Shown here piece by piece: positions 13,500-26,101 of a stretch of 64,000 bases of DNA. The stretch is from Nautilus pompilius. Lineage: Eukaryota > Mollusca > Cephalopoda > Nautilida > Nautilidae. How positions within the stretch are numbered: position 1 is the stretch's first letter; each line of letters opens with the position of its first letter. The position numbers and the translations under genes were made by a program. The DNA is taken from contig JACATO010001054.1 in the NCBI GenBank assembly GCA_018389105.1, positions 189,001 through 253,000 of the forward strand. Reading direction: 5' to 3'. The notes beneath the pieces are model-generated. The model saw only the letters and a list, made by a program, of their open reading frames with translations, searched no databases and had not been told where the DNA came from.

Positions 13500-14823
13500 C
13501 GTAGTTCAACGCTTATTGGAATAAATATCGGAAATGCTTCCTTACTGAAATCTGAAAGACAGATTATTACGATACCATTACTGTGATGTCATACTCGCAT
13601 CAATTATTTTCACATCTGAAAAGTTGTACGTTTCAACAGACGGTAGTAGCTATTTTCGTACTTAAAGGAAGACCAGGAAATCGTTTGCTCCAAAGAACAA
13701 ATTGTGATAATAACGATCGAAAAACGAGACTAACGGCAAAGTTTATTGGAATCTGATTGATTAACCCAAGACGATTCCTTTCATTTTAAGATCATTTTTT
13801 TCCTCCAAGTTCACTTTGAACGTGTCATTATTTACCCATCGGAACCTATTATTATATGAATTATCTACACATTTAGATATGTTCTCATCAGACCTTTATT
13901 CCGAGATAATCAAAAAATGAATCAACGTAATTCACCTGTCAAACATGTGGAAATCTTTTAGTCACCACATTCGGCAACCGGCTTCCCGCGCCAGCCAATA
14001 ATTGGTTTATGACTTTCGGTTATGCTTCAAAAGAAAACGAAGTTTAAATCACGTTATTTATCCAATTGATGAGGATATCATCTGTTCATTTAAATATTAT
14101 ATTTATTTATACTCTATGATATGACAATGTCGTCAACTATTAAAATAACATTTCATCAGCAAAAGGAATCAATAGGTCTGTATTTATTGTACCTAGCGCT
14201 AACGATGCTAAAAAGATATAACAAACTTTTTCTTTCGTATCAGTCTTCATTTGAACTGCTGAAAATGAGATATACACAAATAAAATTGATGAAAAATTCC
14301 GACTACCTTCACCTGCGGATTCTTGTATAATTCCCTTTTATCTTAAAGAGTCTCACATCATCTCTAATCAATCATTTCCTTACCGATTCCTTCAATAAAT
14401 AGAATATCTTCAAAAGAAAATATTTTCGAAAATGCGGTAACTTTCGTGTGTAATTTATGATTATACTTATTGTCAGATACTTCCAATCATGGTTATATTT
14501 TTGACGTACTATTGGTTATATAAATGAGATGCACGATTACCAGACGAACATAGAAATTACTCTAGAATGTGACATCACAACAGATTGTGTCTGTTTTCAT
14601 TTAAAGACTACTCTATTGATTAATAAATGTGCCGCGGATGTAAGATGATTAATTCGAGTAAAAAGACATGGAAATTATAGCAGCAGCAACAATAAGATTC
14701 TACATTCATTAGAAGAAAGCAGAAAATTATTCCGATAAATAAAAAAATGAAATCGAAACGAAGATTCAATATGATTAAATTTACGGTTTAAAGAAGGTAT
14801 AAGCCAACTTTTAAGTAAGAATG

Positions 14824-14896
14824 GCCGAAATAGCTCAGTTGGGAGAGCGTTAGACTGAAGATCTAAAGGTCCCTGGTTCGATCCCGGGTTTCGGCA
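14824..14896 (+). tRNA. tRNA-Phe(GAA), array copy 11
   Basis: Identical to copy 1 over 73 nt, with an intact cloverleaf and promoter boxes. Confidence 0.97.
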
Positions 14897-16232
14897 CGTA
14901 GGTCAACGCATATTGGAATAAATATCGGAAATGCTTCCTTACTGAAATCTGAAAGACAGATTATTACGATACCATTACTGTGATGTCATACTCGCATCAA
15001 TTATTTTCACATCTGAAAAGTTGTACGTTTCAACAGACGATAGTAGCTATTTTTGTACTTAAAGGAAGACCAGGAAATCGTTTGCTCCAAAGAACAAATT
15101 GTGATAATAACGAACGCAACGATCGAAAAACGAGACTATCGGGAAAGTTTATTAGAATCTGATTGATTAACCCAAGACGATTCCTTTCATTTTAAGATCA
15201 TTTTTTTCCTCCAAGTTCACTTTGAAAGTGTCATTATTTACCCATCGGAACCTATTATTATATGAATTATCTACACATTTAGATATGTTCTCATCAGACC
15301 TTTATTCCGAGATAATCAAAAAATGAATCAACGTAATTCACCTGTCAAACATGTGGAAATCTTTTAGTCACCACATTCGGCAACCGGCTTCTCGCGCCAG
15401 CCAATAATTTGGTTTATGACTTTCGGTTATGCTTCAAAAGAAAACGAAGTTTAAATCACGTTATTTATCCAATTGATGAGGATATCATCTGTTCATTTAA
15501 ATATTATATTTATTTATACTCTATGATATGACAATGTCGTCAACTATTAAAATAACATTTCATCAGCAAAAGGAATCAATAGGTCTGTATTTATTGTACC
15601 TGGCGCTAACGATGCTAAAACGATATAACAAACTTTTTTCTTTCGTATCAGTCTTCATTTGAACTGCTGAAAATGAGATATACACAAATAAAATTGATGA
15701 AAAATTCCGACTACCTTCACCTGCGGATTCTTGTATAATTCCCTTTTATCTTAAAGAGTCTCACATCATCTCTAATCAATCATTTCCTTACCGATTCCTT
15801 CAATAAATAGAATATCTTCAAAAGAAAATATTTTCGAAAATGCGGTAACCTTTCGTGTGTAATTTATGATTATACTTATTGTCAGATACTTCCAATCATG
15901 GTTATATTTTTGACGTACTATTGGTTATATAAATGAGATGCACGATTACCAGAAGAACATAGAAATTACTCTAGAATGAGACATCACAACAGATTGTGTC
16001 TGTTTTCATTTAAAGACTACTCTATTGATTAATAAATGTGCCGCGGACGTAAGATGATTAATTCGAGTAAAAAGTCATGGAAATTAATAGCAGCAACAGA
16101 TAAGATTCTACATTCATTAGAAGAAAGCAGAAAATTATTCCGATAACTAAAAAAATGAAATCGAAACAAAGATTCAATATGATTAAATTTACGGTTTAAA
16201 GAAGTATATAAGCCAACTTTTAAGTAAGAATG

Positions 16233-16303
16233 GCCGAAATAGCTCAGTTGGGAGCGTTAGACTGAAGATCTAAAGGTCCCTGGTTCGATCCCGGGTTTCG
16301 GCA
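16233..16303 (+). tRNA. tRNA-Phe-like copy 12 with 2-nt deletion in the D arm
   Basis: This copy is 71 nt. GTTGGGAGAGCG has become GTTGGGAGCG, losing GA. The D stem GCTC/GAGC can still pair, but around a 6-nt loop (AGTTGG) instead of 8 nt. All other arms and the GAA anticodon are unchanged. It might be a weakly functional or non-functional tRNA. Confidence 0.85.
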
Positions 16304-17636
16304 CGTAGTTCAACGCTTATTGGAATAAATATCGGAAATGCTTCCTTACTGAAATCTGAAAGACAGATTATTACGATACCATTACTGTGATGTCATACTC
16401 GCATCAATTATTTTCACATCTGAAAAGTTGTACGTTTCAACAGACGGTAGTAGCTATTTTCGTACTTAAAGGAAGACCAGGAAATCGTTTGCTCCAAAGA
16501 ACAAATTGTGATAATAACGAACGCAACGATCGAAAAACGAGACTAACGGGAAAGTTTATTGGAATCTGATTGATTAACCCAAGACGATTCCTTTCATTTT
16601 AAGATCATTTTTTTCCTCCAAGTTCACTTTGAACGTGTCATTATTTACCCATCGGAACCTATTATTATATGAATTATCTACACATTTAGATATGTTCTCA
16701 TCAGACCTTTATTCCGAGATAATCAAAAAATGAATCAACGTAATTCACCTGTCAAACATGTGGAAATCTTTTAGTCACCACATTCGGCAACCGGCTTCCC
16801 GCGCCAGCCAATAATTTGGTTTATGACTTTCGGTTATGCTTCAATAGAAAACGAAGTTTAAATCACGTTATTTATCCAATTGATGAGGATATCATCTGTT
16901 CATTTAAATATTATATTTATTTATACTCTATGATATGACAATGTCGTCAACTATTAAAATAACATTTCACCAGCAAAAGGAATCAGTAGGTCTGTATTTA
17001 TTGTACCTGGCGCTAACGATGCTAAAACGATATACCAAACTTTTTTATCGTATCAATCTTCATTTGAACTGCTGAAAATGAGATATACACAAATAAAATT
17101 GATGAAAAATTCCGACTACCTTCACCTGCGGATTCTTGTATAATTCCCTTTTATCTTAAAGAGTCTCACATCATCTCTAATCAATAATTTCCTTACCGAT
17201 TCCTTCAATAAATAGAATATCTTCAAAAGAAAATATTTTCGAAAATGCGGTAACCTTTCGTGTGTAATTTATGATTATACTTATTGTCAGATACTTCCAA
17301 TCATGGTTATATTTTTGACGTACTATTGGTTATATAAATGAGATGCACGATTACCAGACGAACATAGAAATTACTCTAGAATGTGACATCACAACAGATT
17401 GTGTCTGTTTTTATTTAACGACTACTCTATTGATTAATAAATGTGCCGCGGACGTAAGATGATTAATTCGAGTAAAAAGCCATGGAAATTAATAGCAGCA
17501 ACAGATAAGATTCTACATTCATTAGAAGAAAGCAGAAAATTATTCCGATAAATAAAAAAATGAAATCGAAACAAAGATTCAATATGATTAAATTTACGGT
17601 TTAAAGAAGGTATAAGCCAACTTTTAAGTAAGAATG

Positions 17637-17709
17637 GCCGAAATAGCTCAGTTGGGAGAGCGTTAGACTGAAGATCTAAAGGTCCCTGGTTCGATCCCGG
17701 GTTTCGGCA
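17637..17709 (+). tRNA. tRNA-Phe(GAA), array copy 13
   Basis: Identical to copy 1 over 73 nt, with an intact cloverleaf and promoter boxes. Confidence 0.97.
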
Positions 17710-19048
17710 CGTAGTTCAACGCTTATTGGAATAAATATCGGAAATGCTTCCTTACTGAAATCTGAAAGACAGATTATTACGATACCATTACTGTGATGTC
17801 ATACTCGCATCAATTATTTTCACATCTGAAAAGTTGTACGTTTCAACAGACGGTAGTAGTAGCTATTTTCGTACTTAAAGGAAGACCAGGAAATCGTTTG
17901 CTCCAAAGAACAAATTGTGATAATAACGAACGCAACGATCGAAAAACGAGACTAACGGGAAAGTTTATTGGAATCTGATTGATTAACCCAAGACGATTCC
18001 TTTCATTTTAAGATCATTTTTTTCCTCCAAGTTCACTTTGAACGTGTCATTATTTACCCATCGGAACCTATTATTATATGAATTATCTACACATTTAGAT
18101 ATGTTCTCATCAGACCTTTATTCCGAGATAATAAAAAATGAATCAATACTTCACCTGTCACACATGTGGAAATCTTTTAGTCACCACATTCGGCAACCGG
18201 CTTCTCGCGCCAGCCAATAATTTGGTTTATGACTTTCGATTATGCTTCAAAAGAAAACGAAGTTTAAATCACGTTATTTATCCAATTGATGAGGATATCA
18301 TCTGTTCATTTAAATATTATATTTATTTATACTCTATGATATGACAATGTCGTCAACTATTAAAATAACATTTCATCAGCAAAAGGAATCAATAGGTCTG
18401 TATTTATTGTACCTAGCGCTAACGATGCTAAAACGATATATAACAAACTTTTTTTTTCTTTCGTATCAGTCTTCATTTGAACTGCTGAAAATGAGATATA
18501 CACAAATAAATTGATGAAAAATTCCGACTACCTTCACCTGCGGATTCTTGTATAATTCCCTTTTATCTTAAAGAGTCTCACATCATCTCTAATCAATCAT
18601 TTCCTTACCGATTCCTTCAATAAATAGAATATCTTCAAAAGAAAATATTTTCGAAAATGCGGTAACCTTTCGTGTGTAATTTATGATTATACTTATTGTC
18701 AGATACTTCCAATCATGGTTATATTTTTGACGTACTATTGGTTATATAAATGAGATGCACGATTACCAGACGAACATAGAAATTACTCTAGAATGAGACA
18801 TCACAACAGATTGTGTCTGTTTTCATTTAAAGACTACTCTATTGATTAATAAATGTGCCGCGGACGTAAGATGATTAATTCGAGTAAAAAGCCATGGAAA
18901 TTAATAGCAGCAACAGATAAGATTCTTCATTCATTAGAAGAAAGCAGAAAATTATTCCGATAACTAAAAAAATGAAATCGAAACAAAGATTCAATATGAT
19001 TAAATTTACGGTTTAAAGAAGGTATAAGCCAACTTTTAAGTAAGAATG

Positions 19049-19121
19049 GCCGAAATAGCTCAGTTGGGAGAGCGTTAGACTGAAGATCTAAAGGTCCCTG
19101 GTTCGATCCCGGGTTTCGGCA
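19049..19121 (+). tRNA. tRNA-Phe(GAA), array copy 14
   Basis: Identical to copy 1 over 73 nt. The spacer that follows switches from one sub-family to the other at about 19.4 kb. Confidence 0.97.
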
Positions 19122-20445
19122 CGTAAGTCAACGCTTATTGGAATAAATATCGGAAATGCTTCCTTACTGAAATCTGAAAGACAGATTATTACGATACCAT
19201 TACTGTGATCTCATACTCGCATCAATTATTTTCACATCTGAAAAGTTGTACGTTTCAACAGACGGTAGTAGCTTTTTGTTACTTAAAGGAAGACCAGGAA
19301 ATCGTTTGCTCCAAAGAACAAATTGTGATAATAACGAACGCAACGATCGAAAAACGAGACTAACGGGAAAGTTTATTGGAATCTGATTGATTAACCCAAG
19401 ACGATTCCTTTCATTTTAAGATCATTTTTTTCCTCCGAGTTCACTTTGAACGTGTCATTAATTACCGATCGGAACCTATTATTAAATGAAATATCTACAC
19501 ATTTCGATATGTTCTCATCAGACCTTCATTCCGAGATAATAAAAAATGAATCAACGTAATTCACATGTGGAAATCTTTTAGTCACCACTTTCGGTAACCG
19601 GCTTCCCGCGCCAGCCAATAATTTGGTTTATGACTGTCGGTTATGCTTCAATAGAAAACGAAGTTTAAATGACGTTATTTATCCAAATGATGAGGATATC
19701 ATCTGTTTATTTAAATATTATATTTATTAATACTCTAAGATATTACAATGTCGTAAACTATTAAAATAACATTTCATCAGCAAAAGGAATCAATAGGACT
19801 GTATTTATTGTACCTAGCGCTAACGATGCTAAAACGATATTACAAAGTTTTTTTATCGTATCAGTCTTCATTTGAACTGCTGAAAATGAGATATACTCAA
19901 ATGAAATTGATGAAAAATTCCGACTACCTTCACCTGCGGATTCTTGTATAATTCCCTTTTATCTTAAAGAGTCTCACATCATCTGCTAATCAATCATTTC
20001 CTTACCGATTCCTTCAATAAATAGAATATCTTCAAAAGAAAATATTTTCGAAAATGCGGTAACCTTTCGTGTGTAATTTATGATTATACTTATTGTCAGA
20101 TACTTCCAATCATGGTTATATTTTTGACGTACTATTGGTTATATAAATGAGATGCACGATTACCAGACGAACATAGAAATTACTCTAGAATGTGACATCA
20201 CAACAGATTGTGTCTGTTTTCATTTAAAGACTATTCTATTGATTAATAAATGTGCCGCGGACGTAAGATGATTAATTCGAGTATAAAGACATGGAAATTA
20301 ATAGCAGCAACAAATAAGATTCTACATTCATTAGAAGAAAGCAGAAAATTATTCCGATAAATAAAAAAATGAAATCGAAACAAAGATTCAATATGATTAA
20401 ATTTACGGATTAAAGAAGGTATAAGCCAACTTTTAAGTAAGAATG

Positions 20446-20518
20446 GCCGAAATAGCTCAGTTGGGAGAGCGTTAGACTGAAGATCTAAAGGTCCCTGGTT
20501 TGATCCCGGGTTTCGGCC
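20446..20518 (+). tRNA. tRNA-Phe-like copy 15 with T-loop and discriminator changes
   Basis: This 73-nt copy has GAA anticodon and intact stems. The B box reads GGTTTGATCCC instead of GGTTCGATCCC, altering the nearly invariant C56 of the T loop that normally pairs with G19. The discriminator base is C instead of A. Both changes are expected to impair transcription, folding or charging. It is the last full-length copy before the array edge. Confidence 0.85.
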
Positions 20519-21851
20519 CGTAGTTCAACGCTTATTGGAATAAATATCGGAAATGCTTCCTTACTGAAATCTGAAAGACAGATTATTACGATACCATTAC
20601 TGTGATGTCATACTCGCATCAATTATTTTCACATCTGAAAAGTTGTACGTTTCAACAGACGGTAGTAGCTATTTTCGTACTTAAAGGAAGACCAGGAAAT
20701 CGATTGCTCCAAAGAACAAATTGTGATAATAACGAACGAAACGATCGAAAAACGAGACTAACGGGAAAGTTTATTGGAATCTGATTGATTAACCCAAGAC
20801 GATTCCTTTCATTTTAAGATCATTTTTTTCCTCAAAGTTCACTTTGAACGTGTCATTAATTACCCATCGGAACCTATTATTATATGAATTATCTACACAT
20901 TTCGATATGTTCTCATCAGACCTTTATTCAGAGATAATCAAAAAATGAATCAACGTAATTCACCTGTCAAACATGTGGAAATCTTTTAGTCACCACATTC
21001 GGCAACCGGCTTCCCGCGCCAGCCAATAATTTGGTTTATGACTTTCGGTTATGCTTCAATAGAAAACGAAGTTTAAATCACGTTATTTATCCAATTGATG
21101 AGGATATCATCTGTTCATTTAAATATTATATTTATTTATACTCTATGATATGACAATGTCGTCAACTATTAAAATAACATTTCACCAGCAAAAGGAATCA
21201 ATAGGTCTGTATTTATTGTACCTGGCGCTAACGATGCTAAAACGATATAACAAACTTTTTTTATCGTATAAATCTTCATTTGAACTGCTGAAAATGAGAT
21301 ATACACAAATGAAATTGATGAAAAATTCCGACTACCTTCACCTGCGGATTCTTGTATAATTCTCTTTTATCTTAAAGAGTCTCACATCATCTCTAATCAA
21401 TAATTTCCTTACCCATTCCTTCAATAAATAGAATATCTTCAAAAGAAAATATTTTCGAAAATGCGGTAACCTTTCGTGTGTAATTTATGATTATACTTAT
21501 TGTCAGATACTTCCAATCATGGTTATATTTTTGACGTACTATTGGTTATATAAATGAGATGCACGATTACCAGACGAACATAGAAATTACTCTAGAATGT
21601 GACATCACAACAGATTGTGTCTGTTTTTATTTAAAGACTACTCTATTGATTAATAAATGTGCCGCGGACGTAAGATGATTAATTCGAGTATAAAGACATG
21701 GAAATTAATAGCAGCAACAAATAAGATTCTACATTCATTAGAAGAAAGCAGAAAATTATTCCGATAAATAAAAAAATGAAATCGAAACGAACAATCAATA
21801 TGATTACATTTACTGTTAGAAGAAGGGCTAAGCCCACTTTATGGAAGGTTG

Positions 21852-21888
21852 GCCGAAATAGTTCAGTTGAGAGAATGTTAGGCTTTTA
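21852..21888 (+). pseudogene. Truncated tRNA-Phe remnant at the array edge
   Basis: GCCGAAATAGTTCAGTTGAGAGA-like sequence matches the 5' half of the tRNA with several substitutions. It breaks off at the start of the anticodon arm (GTTAGGCTTTT), with no T arm or acceptor 3' strand. It marks the right boundary of the tandem array and has no TATA-like element upstream. Confidence 0.8.
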
Positions 21889-21890
21889 AA

Positions 21891-24800
21891 TGTTTCAGTA
21901 ACGTTTTACTGGATGTAATTTGATGTTAGTACAAATATAGATATATTTTTATTCCTTCTGATGTATGATTCATTAATTTTTTTAGATAATTAATTAATCT
22001 ATTTTTTTCTGATGTGACAGCATTATTCTTTATTTGATTCTGAATGTTTTTTACACTCTTTTCCTTAATGGAAATTTACGATACTTTTGTTTTCTAAATT
22101 CCAAAATAAATAATCACACAGTGTTCTTTTATCTATATTATTATCTCTATGATACTTTATCATTCCATATTAATATTTTTGTCGATGTTTAAATTGATAT
22201 ACTTTGAAACTTATTTCAGAATTATTCTATTGAATGTTCTCCTCATTCATGTTTCTTTTCGTTTCTTTGCTAAAATTGTTAATTTTAAACCGTATGATTT
22301 GTGGATTATCTTTTAATCCATTTAGTTTCCTCAATTGGTTACTGTTTTTATTTTCCGTGTTTTTGTTATTATTGTTTCCAAGAGAAACAACTGAATAAAT
22401 ATATTTGTTATTTTTTATTATAAATCGAGTATTAATTTATGTTTTTGATAATGTTTGTCTTACAGGATCCTTGCTATCATTGCATCTCATCAGTTACTTT
22501 GTGTTGATATTCCACAAGATGAATCATGTCTCCATTTAAAAATTTAGTTTACCAATTTTCTAAATTTTTCTTCTGATTCACTTATTACGATGTCTCTTTT
22601 AGAAATTTTCATACTTCTTCCTTGTATTGTATTTATGGTTAATTGCCCTTAATTAGATAATTTTGTTTATCATTCTCTATTTCGTGGTTGAATGCCCAAC
22701 TAATTTTAATTGGGAAAATCGTCGGCCATTAATGTCAGATTTTTAGAATGTTGCGATATCTCAATTCCTCGAACTGATGCTTTTCCCTAGAAACTATTGC
22801 GGCGGTAATTTGTGTTTGTGATACTGGAAATTTCATAAAACAGTACCACATATTTTGTTTTTTAATTTTTTGCTTTCTTCCTGTGTTTTTTATCGTTCGT
22901 TTAAACGTATGCCGTGATGTACCTCGATTTCCAGCCCAACTGGGATATTTCCAACTTTAGCACCCCGTTGTAGGAATACATGACCCCCGAGAGCATTTTG
23001 AGTGGGTGGGGCTAGTTGATGTTTCTAAGCGGCTTGGACGTTTCCTCTAGGACAGATATCCCTCATCTTGCTTGAGAGAGACGCCGTGTCAAATGTGTAA
23101 CCCAGCGGGGGAATACTAATACGCTGGGGGAAAAGGATGTACGGCATCAAAAATGTAAAATAGATTTTAAAAAGAAAAGGACTTCTCGCGATTTTATTAT
23201 CGAAGAAACAAAGCGAAAGTTCAGAAATCCGCGATTGTTAACCCACTGGATGTAGTTTATCTTTAATTACTAATACGGAAAAATGAAATGGACGTGGCGA
23301 CGTCAACGATGCGGTGCACTCATCCATCGTCCTGTGTTCCCCCAGCTACGGACTCGATTCCGCGAGCTTATCTCGCCCGCCCACTCAAATCCAGACGGTC
23401 CGACCACAAAACCCACGACCGGTTAGCACTCAAACTCAGCCACTTCCGTTATTTTCGGTGACCTGGATGTTTCTTTTCTCGTCAGAGAAATAAAACAATG
23501 TAACGGAAGAGTTCGCGCCGGTTAACCCATCACCGAATCCATTCTGCGGTTTTTTTTCCTTTCTTTTATTTATAGGCAGCCACGAAGCGGTTCCGCGTGG
23601 TTTCTCTTTTGTGACCTACGCCGCCAAGCCATCTCGGCTTTTAAAGCTGAACGGCATTTTTTTTTTTGTTGCGCTGTCGGTTTCTCGGTGTAAGTACCGG
23701 CGAGTATCCGCTCTGCGCTTTGGAATGTATTCGTAGTAATCACCGTCCTCCTCCCTCACCCCACCGGGAATCGCTTTCTGCTGACCATCTTCTATGTCGT
23801 TGAAAAAAAGAAAATTAAACTCCCAATAAAGACGATTCGGAAATATCGTTTTCTGGTGGTGATAAAGTTCAGACAGACTACCTTTATTTCAGCAACACCG
23901 GAACAGCCCAAACCGCGACGGTTCCCGCCTTGTCTTTCTTTCCGAAGGTCGTCGCAAATGCCGATGAATCATCCTCAATCAAGCAATAGTGAAACATTTG
24001 CATTTAATTGTTGATTCTGTAAGCAAACAATAGGTTCATTCTTTTCCGTACACTTACGCTGTATTTAAAGTAAGATTTTACAAAAGACAATCAATTGGTG
24101 TTACGGGCTTTATTAAGTACCAGTCGTAAATAACTTAAATCCTCTTAAGCGTTTATCTTTTTCAGATAAGCTAAATACTATCACTGCCTTCCATACAATT
24201 ACTAATACTAAGTTCTTTTTTTCAAAATGAAAAACTTTTAGCTTTCTATATTACTTTCTGTTCGTTACTGTCTGTTGATTCTGAAGAACACACCTTTAAT
24301 AAAGAATTTAAACCATCTACTTTCTTTCTTATGAAAAATTAGTTTACTTATATGCTTACTCATCTGCTTTTAAATTCATTCATAGGGGATATAGTTTTGA
24401 AAAGCATGCATTGAAACAATGAAGAATATGTTATTTGGAGTGGTTTTCAATATACCTTTGAGAAAATTTTACCTTGTCATCGTTACCCTCTCAAAACAAT
24501 ACGCCGCTTTCTTTCATTGCAATTTACTTTAACTGCTTGTATTTAAAACTCTGAAGTAGGGCGACGGATGACCTGGTGCGAAACGTGCTAGCCTACTATT
24601 TAAAAAATCGCGAATTTGATTACCGTCGTCAATTGAATTTGGCGAACCTTCATTTATACTATACGAGTATATATTGCTCTTCTCTACCAGCCTTCAACGT
24701 AAGTTTCCTTTCATAGCTGAACAGATAGTTCCAGTAGGGCCAAAAGGAGTTCAGAAATAGCAAAGCTTGTTATCGGAATTTTTGACAAAGCTTGATTTAG

Positions 24801-26015
24801 TCAGTTACGTCTAGTTACAGGAAATAAACATTTGCAAAGGGAACTTTAAAATGCTGTTGGCGGCTGTGACGACGTTTAAATTCTTGCACCTGCCATGATT
24901 CCATACTCAATTTTCAGCCGAGCTGAGCTGGACAGCATAATTCGCTTTGTCGTATCTTATGGCCGAAAAGTGGTGCCTCAATCATATAATGAAGACTGTT
25001 TTATATTTCGCTTCTATTTGCTGCCGATAGAACAAATAAATAAATATTGTGAACAATTTATTACCAGCCTTGATACAGGAACTAACATTTTATGATAATA
25101 ATAACGGGTGTCATTCGTAACTAAAAACGATTGTAACCGAGTGCGTGAGTTTGTTTATAGTGTAGGGGCGCACGGCACCCACACTCTTAGCGTCACCTGG
25201 CGTCAAGGAGCATGCGAGAGGAGCAGGCAACTTGCCACCTGCACTGGCAAAACCACAACCCCGAAAAGCGATCCACCGATCGGCTACTTACCGCTAAGTG
25301 TACGGTGACATTTCAAGTAAAGGAACTTTCCTGAGGTTTCGCCCCGCCCCCACAAAAACAAACTGTACTTAGGTCCTTTCGCTTAACTTCTACAGTCTCG
25401 ACAAAACAAGAAACCACTTCCATGAACGGCTGTATATCTCAGAACAGCTCTCCTCTAGTAGGAAAAATCTTGCATGAAGCCATTTTCCATTGCATTTCTC
25501 AAATTTGTCAATGCGATTTAACAATCTCTTTAATCGAATATTCGTTATTTTCTGAAAACTCACTCGGAAGCATTTTTCGAGGCAAATAAAGACAACAACG
25601 GCGTCTACTCAATTATCCTATCTATAATTCTAGTTTAACGTTGGTTGCTTATTTACCTCTTTGTTTTGTTTGGTTTTTCTTTCATGATTTAAGTTTCTTT
25701 CGCACAATCGAAATGTGCAGGCGACAATCTGGCCTTCTCGCTGCCGACATCGGTTTGCCACGTGATGAAACTAATGGCGGCCGGAGGGTCCGAAACATTA
25801 GCCGTCTGACTCATGCTTTCAGTTGCGCTTGCGTGTGACGCGGATCGATTTGTACTTTCGAAGGTCGGGAGGAGGTGCATCAGTCGCGAGGCCCCGTCCT
25901 TTTTTCTTTTTTTTAGGAAGGGTGATCAGTAAATAAATTTCTATTCCTGCTTTCGTTGCTTGTTTCAGGTTTTTTATTAAAAGCCCGCAAACAGCCAGAG
26001 GAAAGAGTGTGATCA

Positions 26016-26016
<1 letters not shown>
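21891..26016. other. Intergenic region, no gene recognised
   Basis: The DNA is AT-rich up to about 22.9 kb, then mixed with GC-richer stretches. All open frames are short and lack splice context or recognisable domains. I see no RNA gene or bounded transposon. Confidence 0.6.
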
Positions 26017-26100
<84 letters not shown>

Positions 26101-26101
26101 T
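26017..26101. repeat. (ATT)n microsatellite
   Basis: An uninterrupted ATT/TTA triplet run of about 85 bp. Confidence 0.98.

Larger units (their letters stand above)
1..21890 (+). repeat. Tandem array of ~1.4-kb units, each carrying one tRNA-Phe gene
   Basis: The same unit recurs head to tail about 15.6 times, with tRNA starts 1,371-1,412 bp apart. Each unit is an AT-rich spacer of about 1.3 kb plus one 73-nt tRNA-Phe(GAA). The spacers are nearly identical, differing by small indels and by block variants that define two sub-families. The left edge lies outside the window, because position 1 falls inside a unit. On the right, homology decays from about 21,785 and stops inside a half tRNA near 21,890. 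Unit similarity this high implies recent amplification or continuing homogenisation by unequal crossing-over or gene conversion. I see no protein-coding gene in the spacer. Confidence 0.97.

Noticed and set aside
1-21890. CRISPR-like or satellite interpretation of the regular repeat
   Set aside because: Units are 1.4 kb, contain functional-looking tRNA genes and lie in a eukaryotic genome; there are no short repeat/spacer alternations.
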